The notes under the pieces: generated by a model
What the model was told of the DNA's origin: nothing
Seen by the model: only the letters and a program-made list of their open reading frames with translations
Databases searched by the model: none
Position numbers and translations under genes: made by a program
Assembly: GCA_016806645.1 (NCBI GenBank)
Contig: JACSYO010002116.1
Span: 1,476,501-1,540,500, forward strand
Length of the DNA: 64,000 nucleotides
Direction: 5' to 3'
Source of the DNA: Ophiodon elongatus
Lineage: Eukaryota; Chordata; Actinopteri; Perciformes; Hexagrammidae
Shown here: positions 26,901-41,857 of the stretch, in pieces
Layout of the letters: each line of letters starts with the position of its first letter
Position numbering within the stretch: position 1 is the first letter of the stretch

Positions 26901-27810
26901 AGGATATGTTGCTTGAAGATACATGGTGTAAACTACTATGACCTTAAGATTTTAAGCTAATACATGTCAGCCGTAGAGCATCGATTTGTTGAGTGTATTG
27001 CACAACCCACAGGTTGCATTAAATTGTTTCCTTCCTTAACAAATGATTCTGTCCGGCTCTTGTGTTGACCTAGATTAAAGTGACGGGAAAAAATCATCAG
27101 TACTTGATGAGCTCAATCTTATTTTTCAAACCGCTTTAATTAGATCATCATTACCTACATACACTTTAAATCCCTGAAGACATATGAGTGTTCATTAGAG
27201 ACTGAGGGACCCATCAAAAATTCATGAACAAATAGCAACTTAGAAGCATGCAAGTTTAGCTCCCATACCGTAAAGGTGAGTTTATCCTGAATTACAATTT
27301 CTTAAATGAATCTACATTTGGTCTTTCTTAGACTGCAGCATGTCTCATCATTCAATTGGAAACTCATCTAGAGTTCATTCCAGTTTTTCTCTGCCTGTGC
27401 AAATGTAAGAACCTCACTGATGAGCTGCTGAGGAAATTAAAAGCTCTCCTTTTCTTTTTTCTTCTCCTTCTTCTCTCCCTTGTCCCTCATCCCCCCTCTC
27501 TCTTGGTCTCATTGCCTGCGCTGCGATGGGTGAATATTACTGCATCAGTCGTTCTGGGGAGAGTGGTATTACCTTGACAGTGTTATCTGAGGACAAGTAT
27601 GTCTACATGAGGAGAACAGATATTATCCCCAACTCTGCATCACACAAATATGCACTCGCATATCACAGCGGAACACATGCATCCACAAACACACATACAC
27701 ACACACACACACAGCACAGATATTCCCATCATGACATGAGACAGTGAACACACAGCGATTACCAGTAACATTGCAAGCAGAACATATATAGTCTGACAGA
27801 ATTCAGAGAT

Positions 27811-27844
<34 letters not shown>

Positions 27845-30800
27845 GGATACATATTATGAAAGCTTATGCACTCAGAAAGTAGGGATTATTATATTTTAAA
27901 AAGTGCGGCATTAAAATAGGTGAGCAACCCAGCTCAAGTCTGGCTGCCTAAGGCGGTGCCAGAGCTGCCTAAAGAGAACCTGTGGCTATATAGCATGACA
28001 GCTCGACTAGATAAAACAGTCTTCGCAGTTGCTTGATCTCATTTCCTTTTGAACCGCAGCGCTTGGCACCATGAACGAGGCAGGACCTGCGGTGGAGGCT
28101 GAGAGATAATATTTCACATTTTATTTTGCCCTCAAACACCAGCAGTGGTTTACCGAAAAAGAAGAAATGCATTCCTGTTTCAAGTTTAATTACTTTTAAT
28201 AGGATCAATACTATTTTAACACAAGCACTTCAAGGTTTACATTACAGCTGCATGAAAGCACAGTGATGTGTTTTGTTACCACAAACGAGACACACATGTC
28301 TTCTAGACTGGCTGGTTAATTTGCATATGGAGCAAATCTGAAAGCACAACCTTCATTCTTCATGGTCTCAAATATTTCCAGTTCAGTTTAGATATTGTTG
28401 AATGTATTTTGTCTCGTATGATGCTACCTTCTGTATACAATGTGACACTGTTCCTCTCCAGTGGTGACCTAGATATAGTTGAGGAGGAGAAATCTCAGCA
28501 CTTGATGAACTCAAACACCTTTTTCGAACAGCCTTAATTAGATTTTCACATTTTATGTATTCTCAAAAATCTCTGAAGACAGAGCTCTTTCTTTCTTACT
28601 TTCTTTCTTTCTTTCTTTTTCTTTCTTTTTCTTTCTTTCTCTTTTTCTTTCTCTTTCGCTTCTCTTTCTCTTTCTCTTCTCTTTCTCTTTCTCTTTCTTT
28701 ACTTATGAAGAGACGTTAAACAAACGGGACCAAACACAATACTACCAAACACACAGACGATATGCTGACCAAAGGCATTCTGTAAAGGCCTTTGTGAGCC
28801 GCGAGCACTTTGCACGGCCATTATAGAGCTTTTAAATTGACCGCAAAGCTTTTTTTAATCAATCACATACAGTACAGCATTAACAAAACAGCCCCAGTGA
28901 TGTAAAGCGGCCGTTGGACAACAACAACAAATCCTTCCGTCTATTTTAATTATTAAAGTGGAATTAATGCACATCACTGCAGAGTGTCAGACAAATCAAT
29001 CAGTAATATTGCTTCAGTATAACATTTTAATAATTCCCCATAATTTTACGGGAACATGACTGGGCTCACATAAATTATGCTGTATATGATATTCAGGCCA
29101 AAATATTAATCAATAAAATAACCAAATTATGACAGTGCACACATTTGCTATGGATTATGTTAATACTGTATATGCATGATATTAAGTTTCTACATCAGTG
29201 AAAAAAATCAAATCAAAAATTGAGTGTAATTATTGGGATTCCTTAATATAAGTGTAACAGATGCAACATTTTACACAATTGACAGGGAAAGATGCTATAT
29301 TTCCTTCTTTTTCTTTCCAATTGTCAATCTTTAATTGCTATTGAGATATTCACTGCTTTAAATCCAACACTCAACTACAACCAACCAATCAAATATCAGC
29401 GGACTATTTATTTTTTTGTCAGAATGAACACTTTGCCTGTCAAATATACTTAAGCAAATACTTTCTGTACAAAAATAATAATATTGCTGAAATGGATAGA
29501 TTATAAACCTCCAACAACAGCTGGGTGGCTCAAGATTATTTTAGATATAACACCTATTGAATTTTTGACATACAGGTCTAAATGTGTGATTAAGGTATTC
29601 TATTAGATTTGGTCCCTGTTAGAATGTATTGGTACTACACTGGCAGCTTTTTTTTATGAATATCATTTTATAATTATTAGTTGCTGATGTGTGACATGGC
29701 CTCCCCCTTTGTGTTACTTTGTGTTTGGTTTATTGGTTTACCTTTTGTATTTGTTTGTTCTCATCTGTGTATTTGTTTGTGTGTGATTATGAGGCTGTAC
29801 TGGATGGGAAGTACACAACTATGACGCTGTCTTTAATGGGGATGTGTACTGATTCTGTAGCTCTGTTGGCCTTTTTTGTACTTGTCTTTATATAAACAAG
29901 TTCAATTAAGATATTTATCATATATACTAGCAAAATCCAGCATGTACTGTTACAGCACCTATACAACAAACAACTGCAATGTTGTGCTCAACTGGGAAGT
30001 GTCAGATTAAAAGTAAATGAACATATTAGCTCAACTAGCGTGAACAAAACGTTGTTACATTGCCTGCTAAATTCAAACAAAGTTATTCAGACACTTCAGC
30101 CTGCACCTGTGCAGCACTGCACCACTTGGGCATTCAAAATAAAATTACCCTGCAGAAAGGTGGGGGAAGTTATTGAGCTCATGCTGACAAGGTTATTGAA
30201 TAGATGCCATGAATCCTAAGTCTCCAAGTTACCACAGCAACACCATCTGCGACCACTATAGCAAGGACAGCTCGCCATCACTCATTCATAAGAGAAAGAA
30301 AGCAGGTGGTTGTGGGAGTAGCATGACAGGGACAGTATGGAGATAAAGAGAAAGCTATATACTGTCTATAGGGGGAGGCATCATTGTTTCCTGTACACAT
30401 TACATATGATTTATCTTACTATCGCAATATTTGTGTTGGTATGGTTCCACAATATTATTCTAGGCTGCAGGCAGCAGAGAGGAGTTTTATTTTTACTACC
30501 TCTATTTGTTATTTAATTATCACTTGCAACAATATTCATATTTTTGTAAATGTGGGATATTTAAGTTGCCCACTCGTGTCTTTGCCTTGTGATAATTTTA
30601 GGTCCTACTTTTTGTGTGAGTGAAGAAAGAGAAGTTGGGTCTGTTTTTTTTTTCCGTTTGTGTTGGTTATTCTAAGACAAACACCTGCCCACTTATCAAT
30701 AGGACACCGAGTAACAGTTCTGTTCAGAATTGATTAATCTCCCAAATATTTTCTTTAGCAATTGATTAATTGTTTGGCCTACAAAATGTAAAATTACAAT

Positions 30801-33800
30801 TTCCCACAGGTCAACGAAACTGACATAAAACAGAGAAAGCGGCATATTATCACATTTGAGAAACTGGACCCAGCAAATATTTCATATTTTTACTTGACTA
30901 ATAATTTTCAGGCAATTAATAGATTATCAAATTAGTGGGCGATTAATTTCCCGTCAATGGACTAATCGATTAAAAGTCTAATTGTTTCAGTGCTACTTAT
31001 CACCCACAGGCCAGAGGAAGTAGAGTATGTTAAACATAAAGCATTCAGGGTTAGTTAGTGGAAAATACTCTTAAGATTCTAAGCAAGGAGGCAACAGATG
31101 GTCATGCTCTGTTTGCTTTGCTTACCTCTCATTTTACATGAACTATTCGGATTTATGATCCATCCTATTTAAAATGACTTTCTCTGTCCCTGCCTTGAGT
31201 TTCCTCCTTTATAGTTATAGCTGCATATTTTGCATTTTCATTGTCCCCATGGCCCTCTATTCACCTCACCCTTCACTTCTCATAGGTATGCTGAGGCTTT
31301 CGGATGTTGAACGAGAACGGACAACAGTCGATGTTTCACAGTGTTTCACAGCAGGCCAAGATCGTAGAACATGAGGAACAGATGCCAAGGTGACAACACT
31401 GACTGGACAGAAGGCAATTACTCGATCCAAACTGAACGTTTATTTCTATACGCTGCGATTCAGATTCTGCCAACCAGTGATTAGCCATTTAACCACATCT
31501 GCAGTTTGGTGCTTAATAAACCTTGCTTTTGGTTGCATTCATCAATACTCTTCTGTCTGTGTGTACACAATCAAGCTCCATTGAGCCATCCGTCAAATAG
31601 AGCATCTGTTTCTTCGGATGTCACTTCGCTGTTTCACACTTCAGGATGTTTTCTCAGTCTGCACATTTGTTCCCTCTGTCATCCTTATTCTTCATTATAT
31701 GTCATTTGTAATAACATTGTATCCCTGAAAGTAAAGTATAAAGAAACCTGAGGATGCTTCTCTGATATTTGCAGCTTGCGACAACTATAAAGATACATGA
31801 ATTATTTTTTAGATTATAATTATTCCTCCTCTCTCGCCTCACACCTAATATCATTAATGCGTTTCATAATGTACCAGTTGGTGGTATACGGCTTTGTCCA
31901 TTATTTCCATAATGGAAGACAGTGATAAGAAAAACCTGATGCCGTTGTTAAACATTGTTGGTCTTAAGTAAGCTCAGATGGACAGTGCAGGATAGATGGC
32001 TTTCTTACTACAGACTTTGGTCTATTTGGATGATCACAAATGGATGTTGTCAACCATGATGACTCCTCAGCTTTGAAATGCTCCTCTAGGTGTGACTGAG
32101 AGCCTTTTAATGGTTTGATCTGATTTGGCCTGATTTGCTAATGGATGAAAGTGAGACTGATGTTTGCAGGCAAACAAGAAGATCTCTGATTTGCTGTGTG
32201 GTGTTATTGACTTAAGGTTACCAGAGTGGCATGTTGTGTTGTTTATTGCGTGCTTAAATATAGCAGCATCTTTTTGTTCAAGGCTGAAAGCATAATAATG
32301 TGAATAATGCATTAGATTTGAACTAAATCAAATCTAAGTGAATCAAACAGAATTCTGGATTGTGCCATGCTGTTAAAGGTGCTCCGTGTTACGCACCAAA
32401 ATTCATGTGATGTCTGACAAACGATTTGAATGCATTTTCCTCCTCATAAAACATTTATCAAGTGAATTTTTTTAAGTATTTTATATCCATAATAGTTTAC
32501 ATCTATGTTTACTCGCTAGCAGTCTTCTTCTTCCCTGACTTTGCTGGCACATTGCAGCATATCTTCACGTGTTACCGCCACCTGTTCATCAGTAGAAAAG
32601 TGTGAAAACATTGGTTGGACTGTATATTGTGTCACTCACACCAACAATACCAAACGCACGCCAAATTCACCCAGCAAATATCCAGGTGTGCAGAGGGGAG
32701 AAAGAAGGCAGGGTTTGAACGTCTCTTTCAAGCTCTCCTTTGATTTTTTACACAATTGCTTTTATCAGTACAACCGAGCGCAACACTATAAATACGTTCA
32801 AGGAATGAATATCTAAAAGTGTGCATGGTTATCCCAATTCCTATGAGTCTTATGAGTCATTGCATCTTGTCCCTTTATATGACAGCGGGCCGTTCACCCG
32901 ACCTTTACCAAAAAAGCTATTATCACTTTCAGACGGGTTGGGCAACACGTCGTATGAGCTCATTTGAGCATACTCACACCTTTAGTCTCCTATCTTAACT
33001 CTCCTACTGTTATCCTGCTGTAGCATTGCAGACTGTTTTTTTTAGGATTAATAAAATATAGATGTAACAGAAGTCACAACCTAATAAAGTCTCACTGGAT
33101 TACATCTTTTATGCTCAGTTTTTGTTGAAATATTTCAGCCAAGATTTATATTATCAAGAACAAACAAGCCAACATTTATGAAAGGTCACTCCTTACCTCA
33201 TGAACAAATATTTAAACGTGATGCTGAAGCCATAAAGTGAGCTAAATGCTGAAGCTGCATGATGTACGTCATGTCTGTAATTTATTCAGAGACAGATTTT
33301 AGTGGATAGTCCGTATATTTCCAGGCTGAAAATCAGACGCAAAGAACAATCACAGCCCCGTGAGTGGTGCCTTTGTCTGACCAGGTGTAGAAAAGGTCCA
33401 TGTGGATGTCTGAGTGAAGGAGAGAAGCATGGGTCATCTGTGGCACGTTCTTTTTGATGTCTGTCTCAAGTAAAATCGACCACACTAAGCAAAGTGAAAA
33501 TCTACTTTTTTTTTGGCAAGCTAATAATTAGCAGTATTTGCTATATTCTTTTCACAATTATTTTTCCAGGAAACTTCAATGCTGTTCTCTAGACATTTTT
33601 CTGTATAATAATCCATCTCTCTTTACACCCCCAACATAAATAAAAGCCTTTCATGATATACTACATGGTTGGCAGTGCTTAATCTTCTCCATCATTCCCT
33701 TGCTGGAAGTCTAATAATCAAAACTCACTGGTAAAGCATTCCTGTGCAAAAGAGAAGAAGCAGCAGTTGCAGTATTGTCATCTGGTTTGATGGACAGATG

Positions 33801-36800
33801 GTATTATCACTATTTCATTTAGAAAGCTTTCCAGATGGTTGCCAACAGATACTTGCATACACAATTCCCTTCTTCACGGGACTCAGCAACTCCTACAGCT
33901 TTTTAGAACACACGGCCTCCTTCCTCCTCACGTCCCCAGAGAATCATCGTCCCTGGCGTATGGCTGCAGAAGGATGTTCAATATTTCCCCTGACTCCTCA
34001 ACATCTCCCTCCCCAAGGGAAAAAAAAACGGCAAAGAGACAAGCATTGAATCATGGATGAGATGTAGTCGGCCAGCTATGCCTGCTCCCTGGAAAAGAAC
34101 ACTGGCATTTATCCTCGTTTGACATTGCTGCGGCTAATGCAGTTCTTGTTCCAAATTTGCCAGCCGGTAGGTTTCTGCCATCTCATGCTTTATGCAACAA
34201 CAACACATTTTAGAGAATCATACAATTCCCAAAGGATATAGTCTTGTGTTCAAATGCAAATTAAAGGTCTATGTGATTACTTTTTTATTGAAGAATATTA
34301 ACATTTCATATTGCCATCATAGTAGTAAAGTCAGGAACTGGATGTACTGTTCCCTTTTGGCTTGACATCAGACCCTTCAGAACTTCTTATACTGAATGGT
34401 ATACTAATGCAAAATTGTAGCTCTAAACAGAAAGGGCTGTCTTCTGTTTCTTTTTTGTTTGTTTTTTTTATAATTCAAAAAAGTAGAAAAGAATGTTGGT
34501 GCGGTTTTGCATGCATTTCACAACCCACTGTGATCTGCAAGCATCAGGCTTGTTTATTGTGAAGTAGAAGAAAATAAACTGCAGTTCCAATTTCTGACTT
34601 TCCGTCCAGGAGAGTGCTAACGTGACAAGAAGTTTAACACTGATATTTCTACTTATAGCTCTATAATAATTATATCTATCTGACAAGTTATGTCAAATAA
34701 ACAATTATTCACATTAAAGATCCACTAATCAGCAAAAGCACGGAGTGCTCATTCCATTATCCGAACCACTTATCCTATTCAGGGTCGCTGCAGCCGATCC
34801 CAGCTGACAGGCGAAGGCACACTGGACAGGCAACCTGTCCAGGGTGGGCCTACAGGCAATTTAGAGTCCAATCTGCAGTCCGAGCTGCATTTCTTTGGAG
34901 TATGGGAGGAAGCCAGAGAACCCACGCTGCCACGGGGAGAACATGCAAACTCCACAAAGAAGGATTGCCAAAGGATATAGTCCCCATACCGGGAACCGAA
35001 CACTGGCCCCTCTTGCTGCGAGGTGACAGTGCTAGCCACTACACCACCGTGCAGCCAGTAAGGAGTGTCAAGCAGCAAAATACTGATTAATAAATATCAG
35101 ACTTTTATTCATCAAGTGGACAGAAATACGACGCTATATAAAGTGTCCCTGAATATGTAAATAACCAACTGTTTGCTAATATGTTCACCGCATTTTCTAT
35201 ACAGGTTAGGCGCTGCCCCCAAGTTGCAAAAAAAGCTTACTGACAAGTAGACGAGTAATATTAGTAGTGGTGGTATTGTTTGTATTGGTGGGCAGCAGTA
35301 ACAATGGGGACAGTAAGCGGTGGAACTCTAATTATGTGTGAGAAAAGATTTACTATAAATCTGCTTGCACTTTAATTTGACGCGTTACAAATATAATAGT
35401 GTTCTTTTTCTGACGCAGGTGACCCAAGCCACATGCATTCCACGCTTGTCCTCTATTACCTTGATTTTCATTGTTGTCGTTATTGTTTGTATTTATCTCA
35501 TCGCTAGCAGTTTCTTGTTCATGTTGGAGTAGCACTCCTGAGGCTGGACCTTCTTCACTTTTCTGTCTCTAGCTGACTCTGTTTTCTAGACACAGATTTC
35601 TGCCTATTTCTAAATCCACTATGATCTGGTGTTCCTGGCTGGTGGTGGGATAATGTTCCTAGGGCAAGTCCTCTCTCTCGCGCTCTCACTCTCATCTCCT
35701 TGGTGGGCGGGCAGTGGGCGTGATGACTAAGCCAAGGTTGGCCATGTGCGAGAACATAATCCACTGAAAGCCAATATCCCTCCTGCCCACCTACCGTGAT
35801 TTCATCATTCAAACAGCATGCAATCCTAAATTAGTAGATAAAGTAAGAAAAGAGCTACAATACTTTCAGAGAAATTGTCAAAAAATAGAACTTAATATCT
35901 AAATACTAATGGTTGCTAAAAGATGCTGACAGGAGTATCAACAGACACTTAAAAAAAAACATGCTATAATCTATTTATTAGCCATGCACAAACAATTACA
36001 ATGAAACAGTCTTAAAAGACACTTATTCGTGATTAGCAATCAGCAGACACTAAGGGGATTTGTACTTAGGAGCTTTCAATCATCATGCTTTATTTTTGGT
36101 GGTTAAACAGTGTCGTCTGGACATGGGAATAATGTAGTGTTAATTGAAATCACCCCTATAGTTAATCCTTCATCAAGGCAAACCTGTTAGCAGTTTCCAA
36201 ACTGTCTGGCATTGCATTTCAGGAGTCTTATCATTGGGCACCAGAGAGCATGTTTACTCGGACCAAACAGAGAGACAAGGATGAGAGGAAAACAAAGGGA
36301 GATCCAGGGAGGGATGCTGGGTGTGGAAACGGATGAACTGGGAATAAAAAATAATGGGAGTATGCAATCTATTTATAGGTTCAGAAAACATGAGAGGGAG
36401 GGGGCCTCACTCCTCTCTCCATCCCCTCATTTCCCACATTCCTCCTTGGCACGTGCAACAGACACTCAGGACGGCTCTGTGTGACCTGAATACCAATAAG
36501 AGAGAAGCAGCTGGATACTGGCAGGCTGACATTCTTCTGCCTTCCCCTGTCTGCAGAACCGAGACAAGACGAGGACTGGGTATCTGACAGGACATGCACA
36601 CTTCAGAGGACAGAGCAGTCAGGATAGACCATAAACCGATAAGGGCAGACTATTTGACGCAAGTGACACTTGAACAGAGAAGATAATGGACGATAGGCTT
36701 TGTTGAACCTCTCAAAATGTCACTTGTGGAGTGATTAATACAGTCATCAGGTAGAATAGCATGGTGATTTATCTGATACAAAGATGGACTTCTGGCAAAA

Positions 36801-39800
36801 TCAAAACTTTATCACGGTTGGTCGATACAATTTAGAGGATAGGTATGTTGTAAATGAGGCCACTGGAAAAAGTAAATTGCCTCAATTCATGCAGTCATTC
36901 AGGACATGATAACTATTTGCAAAACTTGTCAAAATCTGCTGATTCAAATCATGTGCATCCATCCTCACCCTGACATATACTCTCTCACCTGCGCCGATAC
37001 CAGCTCTTCCATTTACACACATTGCTGACAGGAAGGGAGGCCAATATCAACAAATCAAATCAGTCTGTTGCAAGGAATAGAGACCTGTCCTACCATATTC
37101 TAATACATTGTTAAACCTGACCTTGTCTTTTTTCATTCTGCTCAAGCTTAGATCACATTTTTTATCTTTTGTCAAGCAAAGACAGCGAGAAAGAAGAGGC
37201 AATGCTGCCAATATACATGTCCACGAGCTCGGTGGTGGGGCTTTATTGGCAGATGGGAAACACTGTTAACAATGTCCAGCCTCTGATTTACAGGCCGAGC
37301 GGAGATGAGATAGAGGACCTGATACACAGTATGTTCTAATTAAAATTGGAAGTGTCGTGTCAAAAATAGTAAACATACTATTTCAGAAAAGAGTACATTA
37401 GTATTAGCAGCAAAATGTCCATAAAGATCAGCTTAAAATCCTATTTCTGTCGATCTTCTGTGTTTTTAATTAATGTCGTTATAAGTGAAAGGTGTTGGTA
37501 AAAGATGCATAAATTCAGCGACTATACTGCAGGCAGTGGTAGGAGAAAGATTCAGATATTTATTGAATTTGTATTATTTACAGTAAAAGTAGCAATACAA
37601 TAGTGTAAATATGCTCTGTTACAATTGAAAGTCCTGCATTCAAAATCTTACTCAAAAAGTACCAGCATCCAAATATACTAAATTTACGAACTGAAAAGTA
37701 TTCATTATGGAGAATGGCCCACTTAAAAATCATATATATCATATCATTGAATTATAATTAGTGATGCATTCAAGTGTACATCACTTTAATGGTCCAGCTG
37801 TTAAATAGAATAGAATAGAATATAATATATATTGTTATTGTCCACCAGGGGGGACATTTGTCTTCAGCTTGTTACAAGAAACAACATAAAAAGCAGACAA
37901 GCAGTTAATAAATCAAACACATAGAAAGAGTCATATGATACATTAAAACAGTTAATATCAGTGTATGTGTCTTAAATCCTCTCAGTCATTTTACTGAGTT
38001 AAGAATATTGATGGTACTTAGTCACCAGAGGGACTCTAAAGCTCCTCCTGGAGCTCAAGAGCTCAAACTGGCTGAAGAGAAGATGGGAGCTATCTGCTAG
38101 TACACTCCTTGCTTTCTTCCTCATCCTCTGTAAAAAAAATTAAGTTAAGGCCATTTTGACACATTTCTAGAAAGTTTGTTCTTAGATCTACAGTTTAGGT
38201 GACTTTATTAGGCAGGAAACACTCTCAATAGCTTTGTTCACTAGTTCTAAAATGGAGCTACTTGTATTTGCTTTATGCACTGCTGGCGTTTTGAAGGGGA
38301 GTTGTATGAGTTACATTTGCGTCGGTGTATAACCTACAGTAGATGACAGTCGGCACACCCCCAGTTTGGAGAAACAGACTGGAGTACCAGCACTGGAGCA
38401 AAACAATGTACTGTTGTTGATGGGGCAGATGGGTTTTAGCCACCTAAAAGTAAGGCTAACTTAAAAAAATCTACATCAATTTAAGTGTATAAGCTATATT
38501 TAGAATATTTTCCAACAGGGAATTGAACTGAAAGTGAAACTTATCTCAGCTATCTTCAAAGCCAGTCCATTAACAAAAACAGTTCCCCATTGGAAAATGT
38601 TCTTTATATAGCGTACACTTAAATGGATATTTACTTTTTCAGGTGGATCTCTCTTTAATGGGGTGAAAATACATTTTGCTGCTGCCCCCATCCACAGCAG
38701 TACATTACTTTGCTCTCGTGCTCGTACTCCCTCCTGTCTGTTTCTCCAAACTGGGGGATTTGCCGACCGTCATCTACTGTCGGTAATACACTTTCTATGG
38801 ATATGTACCCAATACAACCCCACTTCAAAACACCTGAACTATCCCTTTAATCCATAATAATGTGTCATCATTTAATAGTTGAGTTAAATTTTGTATTAAT
38901 AATATAAATCTACAAAGTGGCTAAAGTAATTAAATACATGTAGTGGATTAAAAAGTATAATATTTGCCTCCGAGATGTAGTGGAGTAGAAAAGTAGCAGA
39001 AAATAGAAATACTTTTAAAGTATCTCAAAATTAAACTTAAGTACAGTACTTCCTAGTTACTTTCCATCACTGCCTGCAGGTTGTCATGGACTGAGCAGCA
39101 CATGTTTTAAGTGTGTGAGTGTCTGAACTAAAGTAAAGGAACACACACATACACACACTCATGTTCTGTCACTTTGTGAGCTAAGGGTGTGCTGGACACA
39201 TTGTTGAAGTGTTTGAGATAATAGCATTTGACAGACTGCTGGTGTGGTTGTCATGGGGATTCCAACAGAGCAGCCATCACAGTAGAAACAAAACGGACGG
39301 CAGGAGAAAGCACAACCATTCCAGACAGCAATCTCTTAATTAGCTGATCAGTGATGAGACTATAACTAGGAGCCTTTATGAACCAAAATGAATAGAATAA
39401 CGGTTACCAAGATAAGAACTTTTTTTGGTTTTAGATATTGGCCATAGTATGCCTAAAAACAGCACGTACTGCATTATTATATTAAGTCAACTTTAAATAA
39501 GACGAGGGCTTTGTCCAAAATCTCTCCATACTCACTATGTAGTGCATTACATTTACTGTCCGCCTCTGGGGAACAAGAATATCTCTACAAAATGTCATGG
39601 CAATCCCAATAGGCCTAGTTAAGATATTTCAATCTGAATCAACCGACCAACATCCATAGAGCCACACGTCGAGCATGGCTAAAAACATCTCCTATCATTA
39701 CCAAATATATTTTAGAGGATATTGTTTATTATTATGCATTTCCATTGGCTTACTGCCAATTGGCTTCATCAGAATAGCTGTGAATAATCATCTTGTTTAC

Positions 39801-41798
39801 ATTGCTGCCTGGACAAGAAAGACAGACTGACTTAATTTGAAGAGGCCAAAAGTTTTCCATGCAGATCCTAATTTACCCCCTCATATTTTACAACTGACAT
39901 AACTCTGTCAATTACACCTGCAAATATTGAAATCTATGGAAATAATATAGGCTACTTTAGTATTTTTCATTCAGATTATATAAACAGCAAGCGCAGCTAA
40001 TTAAACTCTACATCTTCTATCTAGCATTATTCCTTACCTCCCTGTATTCAATGGGGAAGTGCCTTAAATGTGCATTCTTTCTAATCACCAGCAGGGGGCG
40101 ACTCTTCTGGCGGCAAAAATAAGTCTGAATGTGTAGAAGTCTATGAGAAAATGACTTTACTTCTCTCTTGATTTATTACCTCATCAAACATTGTGAACAT
40201 GAGTTTATGGTCTCCGTCACTAGTTCCAAGTCTTCTTCAATACAGCATGATGTTCATTTAGTAAATTATGATCCCATTTAAAGTAAAATAGACAATAAAG
40301 CAGGGTATGCTTTATGGCGTGGCTACCTTGTGATTGACAGGTCGCTACCACGGCGGTGTCCGGGTGTTTTCATCTTACAGCTTTAACTCTTTCCTACAGT
40401 GTTTTCAGCTGATGAAAGTTAATTGTATTGTTCGGTTGTACTTAGCTCCACACTTTTGTGTCACTTCTGGTTGCAGACGGCCAAAATGCTAAACTCAAGG
40501 TTTCAAAACGTCACTCCAGATACTAATTAGTGATGTCACAGTGACCACGTCCATTTCTTATATACAATCTATGATTTAAATATAACATAAAACTCTCAAC
40601 CATTTAATAGTTTAATTAATGGGTATGATTTAATGTTTGTTGAAGCAGACACTTAAATATATAGTCAAGTTATTTAGGAAACTCACACCCCAGCTGCATA
40701 CGTTTTGTTTGCTGCTGCTTTATTTTGCTGCATTTTAGCACAGAAAAGACACAAGATGAGAAAAAAAAGCAGCAGCCGATTGAGTCAAGATGGCGCCCGG
40801 GGTTTATAGACTGCGCTTTACTGTGGATGGCTGTGCTTGCTAAGCTGAACTAATGGTTGTGAAGCTGTGAGGCTCAGCAGGCTGCAGGTGGAAGCTGCTC
40901 AACACACTGCAACCTGCAAGCTAAGAGTGCTTGTGTTTGTGTCTGTCTGCCACAGTGATGAGTTGCGAAAACACACAGTTTCAGACAAAGGTGTGTCTCA
41001 GTCTGTTTGGCAAATGAAGATTATGTCTCAAAATGTATGAAAATGTACCCTTTGGAACAATTGCTGTTTGACTTTTATTATTTTGCTGGTATTGGATTTG
41101 TGCGATGGCACTCAGTCATGGCAGGCTAATCACTGAGACATGATTGCTTTTTGGAGAATGACTCCTCATTGTTGAGAGCGGCACCGAGCTGCAGGGGGAC
41201 AATCAGGACAGCACTCTCAGTTACAGTTACAGTCAATTTGGATAGAAAATGCCACAGCCAATAGTTGTTTGTTTAGAGAGAGTTCCCAATAAAGCTATGA
41301 GTCACGAGTGATTCATTTCACACAGGAGGAGAGATGACTATGCTCCAGCAGGGTGTAAATACATTCCTCTCCTTTTCTCTGCGCAAGGATAAAAGCTAAC
41401 TGGAGTGGCATGGGCTCTGACTAGGACTCTGATGTCTTCAGAGAGAGGCGAGGGATGTGAGAGGAGGGGACAGACAGAGGTGGACGGAAGCCTCACTGGT
41501 AAGGAACCACACACTGGAGTCGGGGGGTAGAAAGAGAGTGAGAGTGCACATGTGCGTCAAGGTGAGTGTGAGAGAGACAAAGAGACAAAGTTAGTGTGAT
41601 ATTGTGAGTATACGAGAAACATCAAAGACCTGAAACTGAACAAAAAAATGGCATGAGATTGAGCGGGGGAGGGTGAGAGGGGAGAGGGAAATAAAAGAGA
41701 TAGAAATGGAAAGGGCAAAGTGTGAACACCAGCGTGAGAGACAGACAGTGAGGGAAACTGGGATGAAAAAGTCTGAAGTCTAGACTTGAGAGGGAGAC

Positions 41799-41857
<59 letters not shown>

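Larger units (their letters stand above)
37534..39072. mobile_element. hAT-type non-autonomous transposon, with nested insertions
   Basis: The left terminus CAGTGGTAGGAG and right terminus CCATCACTG are inverted. The flanks ACTGCAGG (37,526-37,533) and CCTGCAGG (39,073-39,080) match at 7 of 8 bases, a hAT-sized 8 bp target duplication. Near both ends are 'aagta.ttcattatg' and 'acttaagtacagtacttcc' motifs typical of fish hAT-derived repeats. No transposase frame is present. It encloses the LINE-like tail (37,801-38,130) and the foldback element (38,284-38,850). Confidence 0.6.

Noticed and set aside
34779..35078. 99-codon minus-strand ORF
   Set aside because: It is the reverse complement of a LINE 3' untranslated tail, not coding.
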